DNA of 64,000 nt from Affinundibacterium amnicola (GTDB taxonomy: Bacteria; Pseudomonadota; Gammaproteobacteria; Burkholderiales; Burkholderiaceae_D). The translations under genes were made by a program, and so were the position numbers. Positions 27,675 through 37,130 of this stretch are shown here, piece by piece; the first letter of the stretch is position 1, and each line of letters starts with the position of its first letter. A model generated the notes under the pieces. It had not been told where the DNA came from. It was given only the letters and a program-made list of their open reading frames with translations, and searched no databases. Location: NCBI RefSeq assembly GCF_014284275.1, contig NZ_JACOFU010000001.1:744001-808000 (forward strand), written 5' to 3'.

Positions 27675-28901
27675 ATGCAAAAAATTCTTTTCGCATTCAT
27701 GTTGAGCCTGACGGCGACTGGCAATTTGGCGTATGCCGATACCTTGAAAATCGCTGTCATCGACCCGATGTCTGGGCCGTTTGCCCCCGTTGGACACAAT
27801 ACCTTTAATTCGTTCACTTATCTCGCCGAACGGGCGAATGCAGAAAAGTGGGCGGGGGAACATAAGTTAGTGTTCGATGCCTTTGATAATAAAGCGGGCG
27901 TGCAAGAAAGTTTAAGTCTGCTCAAAACCATCATCGACAAAGATTATCGGTATGTTGCGCAAGGTACCGGCTCAGCTGTTGGCTTAGCGCTGATCGACGC
28001 CATCAATAAACATAATCAACGCAATCCAGGCAAAGAGATTATTTACCTGAATCACGGCTCGATTGATCCCGATATGACCAATAGCAAATGTAGCTTTTGG
28101 CATTTTCGTTTCGATGCCAATTCGGACATGAAAATGGAGGCGCTCAGCACCTTCATGGCGGCGGATAAAAGCATCAAAAAAATCTATCTAATCGGCCAAA
28201 ATTATTCACACGGCCAACAAGTCGCACGTGCTGCGAAATCCTACTTGGCACGTAAGCGGCCAGATATACAGATCGTCGGTGAAGACCTGCATCCGCTCGC
28301 GACAGTTAAAGATTTTGCGCCTTACATTAGCAAGATTAAAGCATCAGGTGCAGATTCCGTCATTACCGGCAACTGGGGTACTGACTTGGCGCTGTTGATT
28401 AAAGCGGCGAAAGAAGCAGGCTTGAGCGCCAATTTCTATACCTATTACGCTAGCTCAACTGGCGTACCAACCGCCATGGGACCGGCCGGTATCGACAAAG
28501 TAAAACTCATTGGCTACTGGCACCCGAATAATGCGTCAGTATTGGGTGGGCAACTCACCAAAGGGTTTAAAGACAAATACAAAGATGATCTGTCTTCTGT
28601 CTCTACATATTCCTTGATCGCCAGCCTAAGCAAAGCTGTAAAAAAAGCAGGCACGACAGAGCCGGTCAAAGTTGCGCTAGCGCTCGAAGATGTGCAAATT
28701 GATTTCTTCGGCAATCCAGCCAGCATGCGTAAGAGCGACCACCAAATTCAACAAACTTTGTATCTGTCTAATTGGGTCAAGTTGAACGGTAAAGATGTTC
28801 AGTTCGATCAGGAAAACACGGGCATGGGTTGGCAGACTTTACAAAAAATCGATGCCTTCGTGGCGGCACAACCGACTTCTTGTCAGATGAAACGACCTTG
28901 A
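27675..28901 (+). CDS. Branched-chain amino acid-type ABC transporter substrate-binding protein
   Basis: This periplasmic binding protein (408 aa from the chosen ATG) has a signal peptide (QKILFAFMLSLTATGNLAYA) followed by mature DTLKIAVIDPMSGPFAPVG, the Peripla_BP_6 (LivK/LivJ-like) fold. GGAG six bases upstream supports ATG 27675 over the longer reading from 27645. It probably feeds the livH/M/G/F genes downstream, although about 500 bp with a palindromic repeat separate them. The ligand is unknown; this family binds branched-chain amino acids, amides, aromatic acids and others. Confidence 0.88.
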   Translation: MQKILFAFMLSLTATGNLAYADTLKIAVIDPMSGPFAPVGHNTFNSFTYLAERANAEKWAGEHKLVFDAFDNKAGVQESLSLLKTIIDKDYRYVAQGTGSAVGLALIDAINKHNQRNPGKEIIYLNHGSIDPDMTNSKCSFWHFRFDANSDMKMEALSTFMAADKSIKKIYLIGQNYSHGQQVARAAKSYLARKRPDIQIVGEDLHPLATVKDFAPYISKIKASGADSVITGNWGTDLALLIKAAKEAGLSANFYTYYASSTGVPTAMGPAGIDKVKLIGYWHPNNASVLGGQLTKGFKDKYKDDLSSVSTYSLIASLSKAVKKAGTTEPVKVALALEDVQIDFFGNPASMRKSDHQIQQTLYLSNWVKLNGKDVQFDQENTGMGWQTLQKIDAFVAAQPTSCQMKRP

Positions 28902-29403
28902 TGTTGTTTCGGATGTTAGCCTGAATAGCCAATCCTTTGCATGCGGGTTATTCTATGCACATAAATATAAAATATAGGAATTCTGGCTGACACCAGCTGT
29001 AATAAGCGTCATACCGGAATTGATCCCATAAGTGCCAACTTAAAATGGAAATTGTGCAAGTATCATGTTCCCTCTCTTTCAAGGGGAGGGCTAGGGTGGG
29101 GATGGGTTATAGTGACGCAATCAGCAGTCGCTATCACACGACCAAAACCCATCCCCATCCCAACCTTCCCCTTGAAGGGGAAGGAGTATTTCATCGCGCG
29201 CCAACTTGTGTAGATACCTTTGACTTGAAGCGGAAGGGGCTAAAAGCACAAATTCCGAACATAAAAGCTAAAGAAAAGGAGAGGAGGCAAGGGCGCATCA
29301 AGCTTTTCTCCGAACCCCTCTGCGCCTCAGTAGCTCGAAGTTAAGGGTTTTTGACTTTTCGATACTTAACCTATTTGTTGAACTAGCCTGAAAGTTCGAA
29401 TCT
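28902..29403. other. Intergenic region between the binding-protein gene and livH
   Basis: This 502-bp stretch has no convincing gene. It contains a REP-like palindromic element at 29071-29184 and a C-rich stretch near 29315-29340 (CCGAACCCCTCTGCGCCTC). A 99-codon open frame at 29045-29344 runs across the palindrome and looks spurious. Confidence 0.6.
29071..29184. repeat. REP-like palindromic element
   Basis: CAAGGGGAGGGCTAGGG then TGGGGATGGGTT on the left (29080-29108) is mirrored by AACCCATCCCCATCCC then AACCTTCCCCTTG on the right (29145-29173), with few mismatches and a loop of about 36 bp. The right arm continues into a second small palindrome (CCCCTTGAAGGGG). The structure resembles C/G-tract REP palindromes found between genes in many proteobacteria. 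It could form a stable stem in the transcript and reduce liv permease expression relative to the binding protein. Confidence 0.7.
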
Positions 29404-30351
29404 TTGGAATTTTTCCTCATCAATTTATTCAATGGCCTCAGTTACGGCCTTTTACTCTTCATGCTTTCAGCGGGACTGACGCTGATTTTTAGCATGATGG
29501 GTGTTCTGAATTTTGCGCATGCTAGTTTTTATATGTTGGGTGCTTATCTCGGATATACCTTTAGTGGTTTATGGGGATTTTGGTGGGGCTTGTTGCTATC
29601 ACCGATAGTCACTGGCTTACTGGGTGTCGTCGTCGAGCGCTTTGCCCTCAGACGTTTGCATGCGCAAGGTCAACTCGCTGAACTGCTGTTTACTTTTGGT
29701 CTTTCCTATCTGATTGTCGAGTTAGTGCAATTAATCTGGGGACGCCTGACCGTTCCTTATGCGATTCCCGCATCTTTGCAAGGCGCGCTGTTCCCTATTT
29801 ATTCGAGTACATTCTCGGTTTATCGCGCTTTCATGGCGCTTATTGCATTGCTAATGCTCGCGATCATCTATCTTCTGATGACGCGCACTCGTATTGGTTT
29901 GGTGATACAGGCGGCATTAACACAGCCAAGCATGGTGGAAGCCTTAGGCCACAATGTGCCGCGTATTTTTATGTGGGTGTTTGGCACGGGTTGTGCCTTG
30001 GCCGGTTTGGCTGGGGCTGTGGGTGGCAACGCCTTTGTCACCGAGCCGGGTATGGCAGCTAGCGTTGGTAGCATTATCTTTGTGGTCGTGGTGTTGGGTG
30101 GCATGGGATCTTTGGTAGGTGCATTTTGGGCGTCCTTACTGATTGCCTGTGTGCAGACTTTTGCGGTGACGCTTGATGTCTCACTGCTTAATCTCATTCA
30201 TCACTTTGGCAGCACCATTCAAACGGATCACTTTGCGTATGCCTTGCTGTCTTTAACTGTCTCGCAGGTCGCGCCTATCTTGCCTTTTTTGATGTTGATC
30301 TTAATGCTATTGTGGCGACCCCAAGGTTTGATGGGAACGCACAATGCTTAA
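29404..30351 (+). CDS. livH: ABC transporter permease, LivH family
   Basis: This 315-aa inner-membrane permease with about eight hydrophobic segments starts (M)EFFLINLFNGLSYGLLLFML with LSAGLTLIFSMMGVLNFAHA, a typical LivH N-terminus. The start codon appears to be TTG (29404), because homologous sequence begins exactly there. It forms the translocation pore with LivM. The stop overlaps the livM start by eight bases; the four genes livH-M-G-F are tightly packed. Confidence 0.92.
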   Translation: MEFFLINLFNGLSYGLLLFMLSAGLTLIFSMMGVLNFAHASFYMLGAYLGYTFSGLWGFWWGLLLSPIVTGLLGVVVERFALRRLHAQGQLAELLFTFGLSYLIVELVQLIWGRLTVPYAIPASLQGALFPIYSSTFSVYRAFMALIALLMLAIIYLLMTRTRIGLVIQAALTQPSMVEALGHNVPRIFMWVFGTGCALAGLAGAVGGNAFVTEPGMAASVGSIIFVVVVLGGMGSLVGAFWASLLIACVQTFAVTLDVSLLNLIHHFGSTIQTDHFAYALLSLTVSQVAPILPFLMLILMLLWRPQGLMGTHNA

Positions 30352-31606
30352 TAATGTTCAACTGCGGTCTCAATCACGCTTTCAGCCCTATCTGCCAGTG
30401 TTTTGTATAGCATTGTTGAGCCTCGCAATTCTATTCTTGCCTGCGTATTTTTCTTCTGGCAAAGCTTTAAATTTCATCTCTCAAGTTTGCATCGCATCGG
30501 TTTTTGCTTTGTCTTTTAATATGTTGCTCGGTCAAACTGGCATGCTGTCTTTTGGACATGCGGTTTATTCTGGCTTGGGGGGATTTGTCGCGATTCATGC
30601 TATGAATAAAATTAGCGAGAGTGGTTTGAATTTGCCGCTTAGTTTAGTTCCTTTGATCGGTGGTTTGGCGGGTGCGCTATTCGGTAGTTTTTTTGGATGG
30701 ATTTCAACCAAGAAATCAGGTATCACTTTTTCTATGATTAGTCTGGGCATAGGTGAATTAGTGTTTGCCAGCGCCTTGATGTTTCCGGGATTTTTTGGTG
30801 GCGAGGGTGGCATTAGCGCTAATCGCGTTTCAGGTGAGGCTTTCTTTGGCATCACGTTTGGTCCGCAGATAGAAGTCAGCTATCTGATTATTCTGTGGAC
30901 GATCGTTGCGGTGTTGTCCATGTACTTTATCCAAAAAACGCCTCTAGGGAAATTGGCGGAAGCGGTGCGAGATAATCCAGAACGCCTTGCTTTTATAGGT
31001 TTTGATCCACGCTGGGTGCGCTTCTTAATGTTTGTCTTGTCGAGTTTTTTTGCCGGTATTGCAGGGGCTTTGTCGGCTATTAATTTTGAAATCGTGACGG
31101 CAGAAAACCTCAGTGCTGTGCGCTCTGGTACGGTGCTGTTATTCACGTATATCGGTGGCGTCAGTTTCTTCTTAGGTCCTGTTGTTGGCGCGGTGCTAGG
31201 TGTATTTATGTCGGTATTTTTATCTGAGTTGACGCCGGCCTGGCAGTTATATATGGGTATCTTGTTTATCTTCATCGTGGTGAAAGCACCGCAAGGTCTG
31301 AGTGGTCTCGCATTCAATTTTTCTTGCGGATTTCAGCGTGCGCAAACACAGGCATCGGTACAGAATTTTATTTTGCGCTGTGGCGTCAATGTTGTACTTG
31401 CAGGCATGTTTTCTTGCGGAATCATCTTGATTATAGAAATGCTATATCACCTGCGTTTTCAAGCAGGAGATGCGCAAATATTGCGTTCTTTTGGCTTGGA
31501 ATTAAATCCACATAACTTGTTTAGCTGGGTTGTCGTAGTCCTATTGTTTGGTGTGAGTGTCAGTCTCATCGCATGGCGTAAAACGAAGCAAAGGGGCCGC
31601 AGATGA
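30344..31606 (+). CDS. livM: ABC transporter permease, LivM family
   Basis: This 420-aa permease has SFNMLLGQTGMLSFGHAVYSGLGGF, the conserved LivM segment, and about ten membrane helices. After the usual LivM end (around KAPQGLSGLAF) there is an extra region of about 95 residues with two more hydrophobic helices (NVVLAGMFSCGIILIIEML and LFSWVVVVLLFGVSVSLIAW), making it longer than a typical LivM. It overlaps livH by eight bases and livG by four (ATGA). Confidence 0.9.
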   Translation: MLNNVQLRSQSRFQPYLPVFCIALLSLAILFLPAYFSSGKALNFISQVCIASVFALSFNMLLGQTGMLSFGHAVYSGLGGFVAIHAMNKISESGLNLPLSLVPLIGGLAGALFGSFFGWISTKKSGITFSMISLGIGELVFASALMFPGFFGGEGGISANRVSGEAFFGITFGPQIEVSYLIILWTIVAVLSMYFIQKTPLGKLAEAVRDNPERLAFIGFDPRWVRFLMFVLSSFFAGIAGALSAINFEIVTAENLSAVRSGTVLLFTYIGGVSFFLGPVVGAVLGVFMSVFLSELTPAWQLYMGILFIFIVVKAPQGLSGLAFNFSCGFQRAQTQASVQNFILRCGVNVVLAGMFSCGIILIIEMLYHLRFQAGDAQILRSFGLELNPHNLFSWVVVVLLFGVSVSLIAWRKTKQRGRR

Positions 31607-32364
31607 GCGTACTTAGTTTGCAGCAAGTGAGGCTAGAAATTGGTAGCGCCAAAATACTTCGTGGTATCGACTTGGAATTGCATGCAGGAGAGCGACTGGC
31701 TTTGATAGGCCCAAATGGTGCAGGAAAATCTAGCCTGTTCAATCTGATTTCAGGACGACATTCTGATAATGCAAAAATGCATGGTCAGATATTTTTAAAT
31801 AAGAAGAAAATATCTAACTTGCTACCACACCAAATAGCGCGGCAAGGCTTAGCGCGGAGTTTTCAGGTCAGTAATGTATTTACGCATCTAAGCGTTATCG
31901 ACAACCTTTCCTGTGCCGTCATGTGGCATCTGGGTTTTCGTTATACATTTTGGCGCAGATTTTCTCAGCAAAATCAGATTCATGCACAAGCCATGCACTT
32001 AATGGGCATCATAGGATTAAACGCGCAGCGCGATCAAATTGCTGGCGAGCTAAGCTATGCCGAACAACGCACTTTAGAAATCGGCATGACGGTAGCTAGC
32101 GGCGCGCATTGCATCTTATTGGATGAGCCAACAGCAGGCATGAGTCGTTCTGAAACAGAAAAAACCATCGCGCTCATTCGTGAATTAAGCCAAGGGAAAA
32201 GCCTGCTGATGGTTGAGCATGACATGCAAGTGGTATTTGAACTGGCCGACAGGATTGCAGTGATGGTGCATGGAGAAATCATCGCTTGTGATACACCAGA
32301 AAAAATTCGTCGTCATGCCAAAGTGCAAGAAGCCTACTTGGGACATCTGGAGAGCACAGTATGA
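31603..32364 (+). CDS. livG: ABC transporter ATP-binding protein, LivG family
   Basis: This 253-aa ATPase has Walker A GPNGAGKSS, the signature-like GELSYAEQRTLEIGM, Walker B CILLDEPTAGMS and the switch histidine in MVEHDMQVVF. The C-terminal YLGHLE is typical of LivG. It powers import with LivF in the cytoplasm. Four-base overlaps with livM and livF indicate coupled translation. Confidence 0.93.
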   Translation: MSVLSLQQVRLEIGSAKILRGIDLELHAGERLALIGPNGAGKSSLFNLISGRHSDNAKMHGQIFLNKKKISNLLPHQIARQGLARSFQVSNVFTHLSVIDNLSCAVMWHLGFRYTFWRRFSQQNQIHAQAMHLMGIIGLNAQRDQIAGELSYAEQRTLEIGMTVASGAHCILLDEPTAGMSRSETEKTIALIRELSQGKSLLMVEHDMQVVFELADRIAVMVHGEIIACDTPEKIRRHAKVQEAYLGHLESTV

Positions 32365-33068
32365 GTGTCTTGCTACGAGTAGAAAATTTGCATGCTTACT
32401 ACGATAAGAGTCATATTTTACACGGCCTAAACTTCGACATTAAATCAGGTGAAATACTCGCGCTATTGGGCAGGAACGGTGTCGGTCGCTCTACGACCTT
32501 AAAAACGATTATGGGCATGCTAAGGGCTGAAGGTAGTATCCGTTTTCGAGGCCATGAAATTTTAGGGCTGCCGAGTTTTAAAATCGCACAATTAGGCATA
32601 GGCTATGTTCCAGAGAACCGCGAAATTTTTGCGGAGCTAACAGTCGAACAAAATTTACTTTTAGGTCAAAAATCTGGCGCGACTGATCAACCGCATTGGC
32701 AACTAGATGAGATGTATGAATTATTCCCCATATTGAAAGAACGCAGCCACACAAAAGCAGGAGTGCTATCGGGGGGTGAACAGCAAATGCTAAGCCTGTC
32801 ACGCAGCTTGCTAGGCAATCCTGATTTACTGTTGATCGACGAACCAACCGAAGGTTTAGCACCTAAAATCATCGAGCTTTTGCGCGAATTTTTTATTAAA
32901 ATAAAACAACGTGGCATCGCGATTTTACTGGTCGAACAAAAACTGAATTTAGCCTTGCAAGTGGCGGATCGCTTCTTGATTATGGGACATGGTCAAACGG
33001 TATTTGAAGGCGATCAACAGGCATTGCTCGCGAACGAGGCGATTCGACAGGAATGGCTGGAAGTTTGA
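32361..33068 (+). CDS. livF: ABC transporter ATP-binding protein, LivF family, with Arg in Walker A
   Basis: This 235-aa LivF-type ATPase has signature LSGGEQQMLSLSRSL, Walker B LLLIDEPTEGLAP and LVEQKLNLAL. The Walker A is GRNGVGRST: the invariant phosphate-binding lysine is replaced by arginine (about residue 41). If the protein cannot hydrolyse ATP, the LivG site alone would be active. I believe similar Arg variants occur in some other beta-proteobacterial LivF proteins, but could not check. It overlaps livG by four bases. Confidence 0.92.
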   Translation: MSVLLRVENLHAYYDKSHILHGLNFDIKSGEILALLGRNGVGRSTTLKTIMGMLRAEGSIRFRGHEILGLPSFKIAQLGIGYVPENREIFAELTVEQNLLLGQKSGATDQPHWQLDEMYELFPILKERSHTKAGVLSGGEQQMLSLSRSLLGNPDLLLIDEPTEGLAPKIIELLREFFIKIKQRGIAILLVEQKLNLALQVADRFLIMGHGQTVFEGDQQALLANEAIRQEWLEV

Positions 33069-33134
33069 TGTAATATTAAACGCTGTAAGTTGGAATCCAA
33101 ATTAGTTTTAAACATAAAAATAAAGAGACAGAAC

Positions 33135-35174
33135 ATGACAGCATCGATGCAGATAAATGGCAGCTTAGCCATCATCACGATTGACAATCCACCCGTGAAC
33201 GGACTCGGTCACGCAACTCGTTCTGCTATCGCAGAGTGTCTAAAAACCGCTGAAGCGAATTCCGAAGTGATGGCTATCTTGCTGACAGGCAGTGGCAAAG
33301 CATTTTCAGGTGGTGCCGACATCAAAGAATTTGGCACAGAGAAAACTTTTGCCCAACCCTCATTGCCTGCTTTGATTGAGCAAATGGATGCTTACACCAA
33401 GCCCATCGTTGCCGTCATCAATGGCGTATGTATGGGTGGCGGTTTGGAGTTGGCTTTGGCCTGTCATTATCGTGTTGCTGGTAGCGGTTTGCAGATCGCT
33501 TTACCCGAGGTGAAGTTAGGGCTATTGCCCGGCGCAGGCGGCACGCAACGTTTGCCACGTTTGTTAGATATAGAGACTTGCGCCAGTATGATCAGTGCTG
33601 GACAAATTGTCTTGTCGGATAAGTTGGCACAAAGCGCTTTGTTTGACATCTATGAGAGCGATTCTCAAAATCTACTGGCTAGTGCTGAGGATTTTGCACG
33701 CAGTATCGCTGATGTACGACCAATTCCTCGTGTACGTGACAGACCTGCGAATGCGCCAACAACAACTGATTTTTTTGCAGTAACGCGTAGCGCACTAATG
33801 AAAAAATCTAAGCATTTCCCCGCACCATTTGGCTGCCTCGATGCTTTGGAAGCGAGTCTTACACAAAACTTTGAAGATGGTATCAAGACCGAACGCGCTA
33901 TTTTTCAACGCTTGTTGCAAAGCCCCGAATCATTGGCATTGCGTCATATTTTTATGGCAGAACGCGCCACTGGAAAAATCGCAGGTGTAGATGTAAATAC
34001 TCCCTTGCGCGACATTAAATCCGTAGCAGTGATTGGCGCTGGCACGATGGGCGCGGGAATTGCAATGAATTTCGCTAGCGCTGGAATGCCTGTGCAAATT
34101 TTGGATCTGCAAGCCGCTTCTTTAGAAAAGGGCTTGGAAAGAATTCGTAGCAATTATCAAAGCGCGGTCAGTAAAGGCAAGCTCACACAAGAGCAATGCG
34201 AACAGCGTTGTAAATTGATAGTTGGTGTCGATAATTATGCAGCGATCGCGCAGGCTGATTTGGTGATAGAAGCCGTATTCGAAGAGATGCAAATCAAACA
34301 AAGTGTATTTGAACAATTCGATCAGGTGATGAAAGCGGGTGCGATTTTGGCGTCGAATACCTCGACCTTGGATTTGAATCAAATTGCGCGTTTCACCAAA
34401 CGTCCTAGCGATGTCATCGGCTTACATTTCTTCAGCCCTGCCAATATTATGGAATTGTTAGAAATCGTGCGAGGAGAACAAACAGCGGCTGATGTATTGG
34501 CGACTTGTGCTGCGCTAGCCAAAAAGATCAAAAAGACCGCCGTAGTCGCGGGTGTTTGTGATGGCTTCATCGGCAATCGCATGCTAGAGCAGTACACCAA
34601 ACAAGCGGCATTTTTGTTAGAGGAGGGCTGCACGCCGCAACAAGTGGATCGCGCAATTGAAGCGTTTGGCTTTGCGATGGGACCATTTCGTATGAGCGAT
34701 TTGGCGGGTAATGACATCAGTTGGGCAATACGCAAACGCCGCCATGCTGCAAATCCTCAAGCAATTTATTCCAAGCTCGGTGATTTGCTGTGCGAGCAGG
34801 GACGTTTTGGGCAAAAGACCCAAGCTGGTTGGTATGACTATCAAGCAAATGACAGAACCGCGCATCCTTCGGAATTAGTCCATCAAATCATCAAGCAACA
34901 TGCACAAACGCTGGGAGTAACACAAAGACAGATCAACGATGAAGAGATCGTCCAACGATTGGTATTAGCTTTAGCAAACGAAGGCAGAAAAATCCTGCGT
35001 GATGGCATCGCGGCACGCGCGTCGGATATTGATATTGTGTATTTGAAAGGCTATGGTTTTCCGCTACATCGTGGCGGCCCTATGTTTTATGCGAATAATT
35101 TAGACTGGGATAAAGTTGATGGTCTTTTGCAACAATTTCAACAAGGACACCAGGGTGGGACTTGGCTTCTTTAG
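33135..35174 (+). CDS. Bifunctional enoyl-CoA hydratase/3-hydroxyacyl-CoA dehydrogenase
   Basis: From the ATG at 33135 this is a 679-aa FadB/FadJ/peroxisomal-type multifunctional enzyme. The N-terminal crotonase domain shows SGGADIKEFG and GGGLELALACHYRVA with the acidic LPEVKLGLLPGAGGTQRL. The NAD-binding dehydrogenase domain starts VAVIGAGTMGAGIAMNFA, followed by HFFSPANIMELLEIVRG and GNRMLEQYTKQ. It would carry out two beta-oxidation steps on acyl-CoAs. It lies about 65 bases after livF, suggesting that the imported ligand, or its breakdown product, enters as a CoA thioester. The thiolase partner is not here. Confidence 0.9.
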   Translation: MTASMQINGSLAIITIDNPPVNGLGHATRSAIAECLKTAEANSEVMAILLTGSGKAFSGGADIKEFGTEKTFAQPSLPALIEQMDAYTKPIVAVINGVCMGGGLELALACHYRVAGSGLQIALPEVKLGLLPGAGGTQRLPRLLDIETCASMISAGQIVLSDKLAQSALFDIYESDSQNLLASAEDFARSIADVRPIPRVRDRPANAPTTTDFFAVTRSALMKKSKHFPAPFGCLDALEASLTQNFEDGIKTERAIFQRLLQSPESLALRHIFMAERATGKIAGVDVNTPLRDIKSVAVIGAGTMGAGIAMNFASAGMPVQILDLQAASLEKGLERIRSNYQSAVSKGKLTQEQCEQRCKLIVGVDNYAAIAQADLVIEAVFEEMQIKQSVFEQFDQVMKAGAILASNTSTLDLNQIARFTKRPSDVIGLHFFSPANIMELLEIVRGEQTAADVLATCAALAKKIKKTAVVAGVCDGFIGNRMLEQYTKQAAFLLEEGCTPQQVDRAIEAFGFAMGPFRMSDLAGNDISWAIRKRRHAANPQAIYSKLGDLLCEQGRFGQKTQAGWYDYQANDRTAHPSELVHQIIKQHAQTLGVTQRQINDEEIVQRLVLALANEGRKILRDGIAARASDIDIVYLKGYGFPLHRGGPMFYANNLDWDKVDGLLQQFQQGHQGGTWLL

Positions 35175-35192
35175 GTTTAAATGTCGATTTCC

Positions 35193-35258
35193 TAGGGTGC
35201 GCCGTGCGCACCAAGAGTCAATGCTGACTGAGAGCGATGGTGCGCATGGCGCACCCTA
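35193..35258. repeat. REP-like hairpin repeat (TAGGGTGCGC...GCGCACCCTA)
   Basis: A 20-bp arm (35193-35212) pairs with 35239-35258 with one mismatch, around a 26-bp loop. Each arm is itself nearly palindromic (GGTGCGC-CGT-GCGCACC), so alternative small hairpins are possible. It sits just after the hydratase/dehydrogenase gene, where it may protect the mRNA 3' end or act as a terminator. The pattern is like dispersed GGTGCGC-type repeats of proteobacteria. Confidence 0.75.
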
Positions 35259-35407
35259 CGCCCGCAGCATCCATTGTTATTCTTATTAATTTCAATTAAA
35301 GAAAAAACACTTTTTGCAGAGACGTAGATCATGTAGCGATTTTTAAAATGAGCCTTCGTGCACTCTGCGCTGTTAAGGCGAAAAATCGCTTAGCGCCTAT
35401 GGTGCAA

Positions 35408-35416
35408 TGATATAAT
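35408..35416 (+). promoter_or_regulatory. Extended -10 promoter for ybiT
   Basis: TGATATAAT is a perfect extended -10 (TGnTATAAT) about 37 bases before the GTG start. No good -35 is seen at the right distance, as is normal for extended -10 promoters. Confidence 0.6.
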
Positions 35417-35452
35417 GCGCGGTTAATTTAATTCCATGCAAAAGGTCTCAAC

Positions 35453-37054
35453 GTGTTAGCAACAGCAAATATCACCATGCAGTTTGGCCCTAAGCCACTG
35501 TTTGAAAACATCTCAGTTAAGTTCGGCGAGGGCAATCGTTACGGTTTGATCGGCGCGAATGGTTGCGGTAAATCCACTTTCATGAAAATCTTAGGTGGCG
35601 ATCTGGATCAATCCTCCGGTACCGTCATGCTCGACCAAAATGAGCGTTTAGGTAAATTGCGTCAGGATCAGTTCGCGTTTGAAGATATGCGCGTACTCGA
35701 CGTGGTCATGATGGGCCACACCGAAATGTGGGCAGCGATGGCGGAGCGTGATGCGATTTACGCCAATCCTGAAGCGACTGACGACGATTACATGAAGGCC
35801 GCCGATCTGGAAGCGAAGTTCGCTGAATATGATGGTTATACAGCCGAGGCACGTGCAGGTGAATTGTTATTGGGCGTAGGTATTCCTACCGATCAACACC
35901 AAGGCTTGATGAGCTCCGTAGCACCAGGTTGGAAATTGCGCGTCTTGTTGGCGCAAGCTTTGTTCTCCAATCCAGATATTCTGTTGCTCGATGAACCAAC
36001 CAATAACTTGGACATCAATACAATTCGTTGGTTAGAAGATATTTTGAATCAGCGTAATTCAACCATGATCATCATTTCCCATGATCGTCACTTTTTGAAT
36101 CAAGTCTGCACCCACATGGCTGATATGGATTACGGTACCTTGAAGGTCTATCCAGGCAATTACGATGAATACATGCTGGCATCATCGCAAGCGCGTGCGC
36201 AACAATTAGCCAATAACGCAAAGGCGAAAGATAAAGTCTTAGAGTTACAAGATTTCGTACGCCGTTTCTCAGCAAACAAATCCAAAGCACGTCAGGCGAC
36301 ATCACGCGCTAAACAAATCGAAAAAATTAAGATTGAAGACGTGAAGCCATCTAGTCGTCAAAATCCGTTTATCCGTTTCGATGGCGAGAAAAAATTGCAT
36401 CGTTTGGCGGTGGAAGTTAAACATCTGTCCAAAGCCTATGATCAAAAATTATTCGACAGTTTTGACATCATGATCGAAGCCGGCGAACGCATCGCGATTA
36501 TTGGTGCCAACGGCGCTGGTAAGACGACTTTATTGCGTTGCATAGGCGGTGCTGATCTCTGTGGTTTAACTGCGGATCGTGGTGAAGTGAAATGGGCGGA
36601 AAATGCGAACCCTGGCTATATGCCACAAGATCCAGCAGAAAACTTTGCGTCGGACAAGAATCTGACCGATTGGATGGGCATGTACACGCAAGAGGGCGAC
36701 GACGATCAGGCGGTACGTTCTATTCTTGGTCGCTTACTGTTCAGCGGTGATGACGTTAAAAAATCCGTGAAAGTCTTATCCGGTGGTGAAAAAGGCCGTA
36801 TGACTTACGGCAAATTAATGCTCGGTCGCCATAACGTTTTATTGATGGATGAGCCGACCAATCACATGGACATGGAATCGATTGAATCCCTGAATATCGC
36901 TTTAGAAAAATATGCAGGGACTTTAGTTTTCGTATCGCATGATCGTGAATTCGTTTCATCGTTAGCGACGCGCGTTTTGGAAGTCAAAGAAGGCAAGATC
37001 ATCGACTTCCGTGGTACCTATGAAGAGTATTTGACTAGTCAGGGTATTGAATAA
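35453..37054 (+). CDS. ybiT: ABC-F family ATPase YbiT
   Basis: This 533-aa tandem ABC protein without membrane segments closely follows the E. coli YbiT pattern: [20 protein letters not shown], first Walker [10 protein letters not shown], the atypical first signature [15 protein letters not shown], linker [16 protein letters not shown], second Walker [10 protein letters not shown] and signature [16 protein letters not shown] proteins act on the ribosome E site during translation. The start is GTG (35453) with AAGG seven bases upstream. It is monocistronic, with an extended -10 promoter and a strong terminator. Confidence 0.94.
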   Translation: MLATANITMQFGPKPLFENISVKFGEGNRYGLIGANGCGKSTFMKILGGDLDQSSGTVMLDQNERLGKLRQDQFAFEDMRVLDVVMMGHTEMWAAMAERDAIYANPEATDDDYMKAADLEAKFAEYDGYTAEARAGELLLGVGIPTDQHQGLMSSVAPGWKLRVLLAQALFSNPDILLLDEPTNNLDINTIRWLEDILNQRNSTMIIISHDRHFLNQVCTHMADMDYGTLKVYPGNYDEYMLASSQARAQQLANNAKAKDKVLELQDFVRRFSANKSKARQATSRAKQIEKIKIEDVKPSSRQNPFIRFDGEKKLHRLAVEVKHLSKAYDQKLFDSFDIMIEAGERIAIIGANGAGKTTLLRCIGGADLCGLTADRGEVKWAENANPGYMPQDPAENFASDKNLTDWMGMYTQEGDDDQAVRSILGRLLFSGDDVKKSVKVLSGGEKGRMTYGKLMLGRHNVLLMDEPTNHMDMESIESLNIALEKYAGTLVFVSHDREFVSSLATRVLEVKEGKIIDFRGTYEEYLTSQGIE

Positions 37055-37073
37055 TTTCATCCTGAGTTGAACG

Positions 37074-37105
37074 AAAAAAGACCAGAAAACTTTCTGGTCT
37101 TTTTT
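37074..37105. terminator. Bidirectional terminator after ybiT
   Basis: AAAAAAGACCAGAAA pairs with TTTCTGGTCTTTTTT around a short loop (ACT). It serves ybiT on + and the convergent 226-aa gene on the minus strand. Confidence 0.9.
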
Positions 37106-37130
37106 ATTTTAAAATGGCCTTTGAGAGCAT

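Noticed and set aside
29045..29344. 99-codon open frame in the livH upstream gap
   Set aside because: It runs straight through the palindromic repeat, has low-complexity content and no ribosome site.
35280..35400. Possible relation of CTCTGCGC words at 29327-29334 and 35362-35369 as copies of one repeat
   Set aside because: The shared word is only about eight bases and the surroundings do not align.
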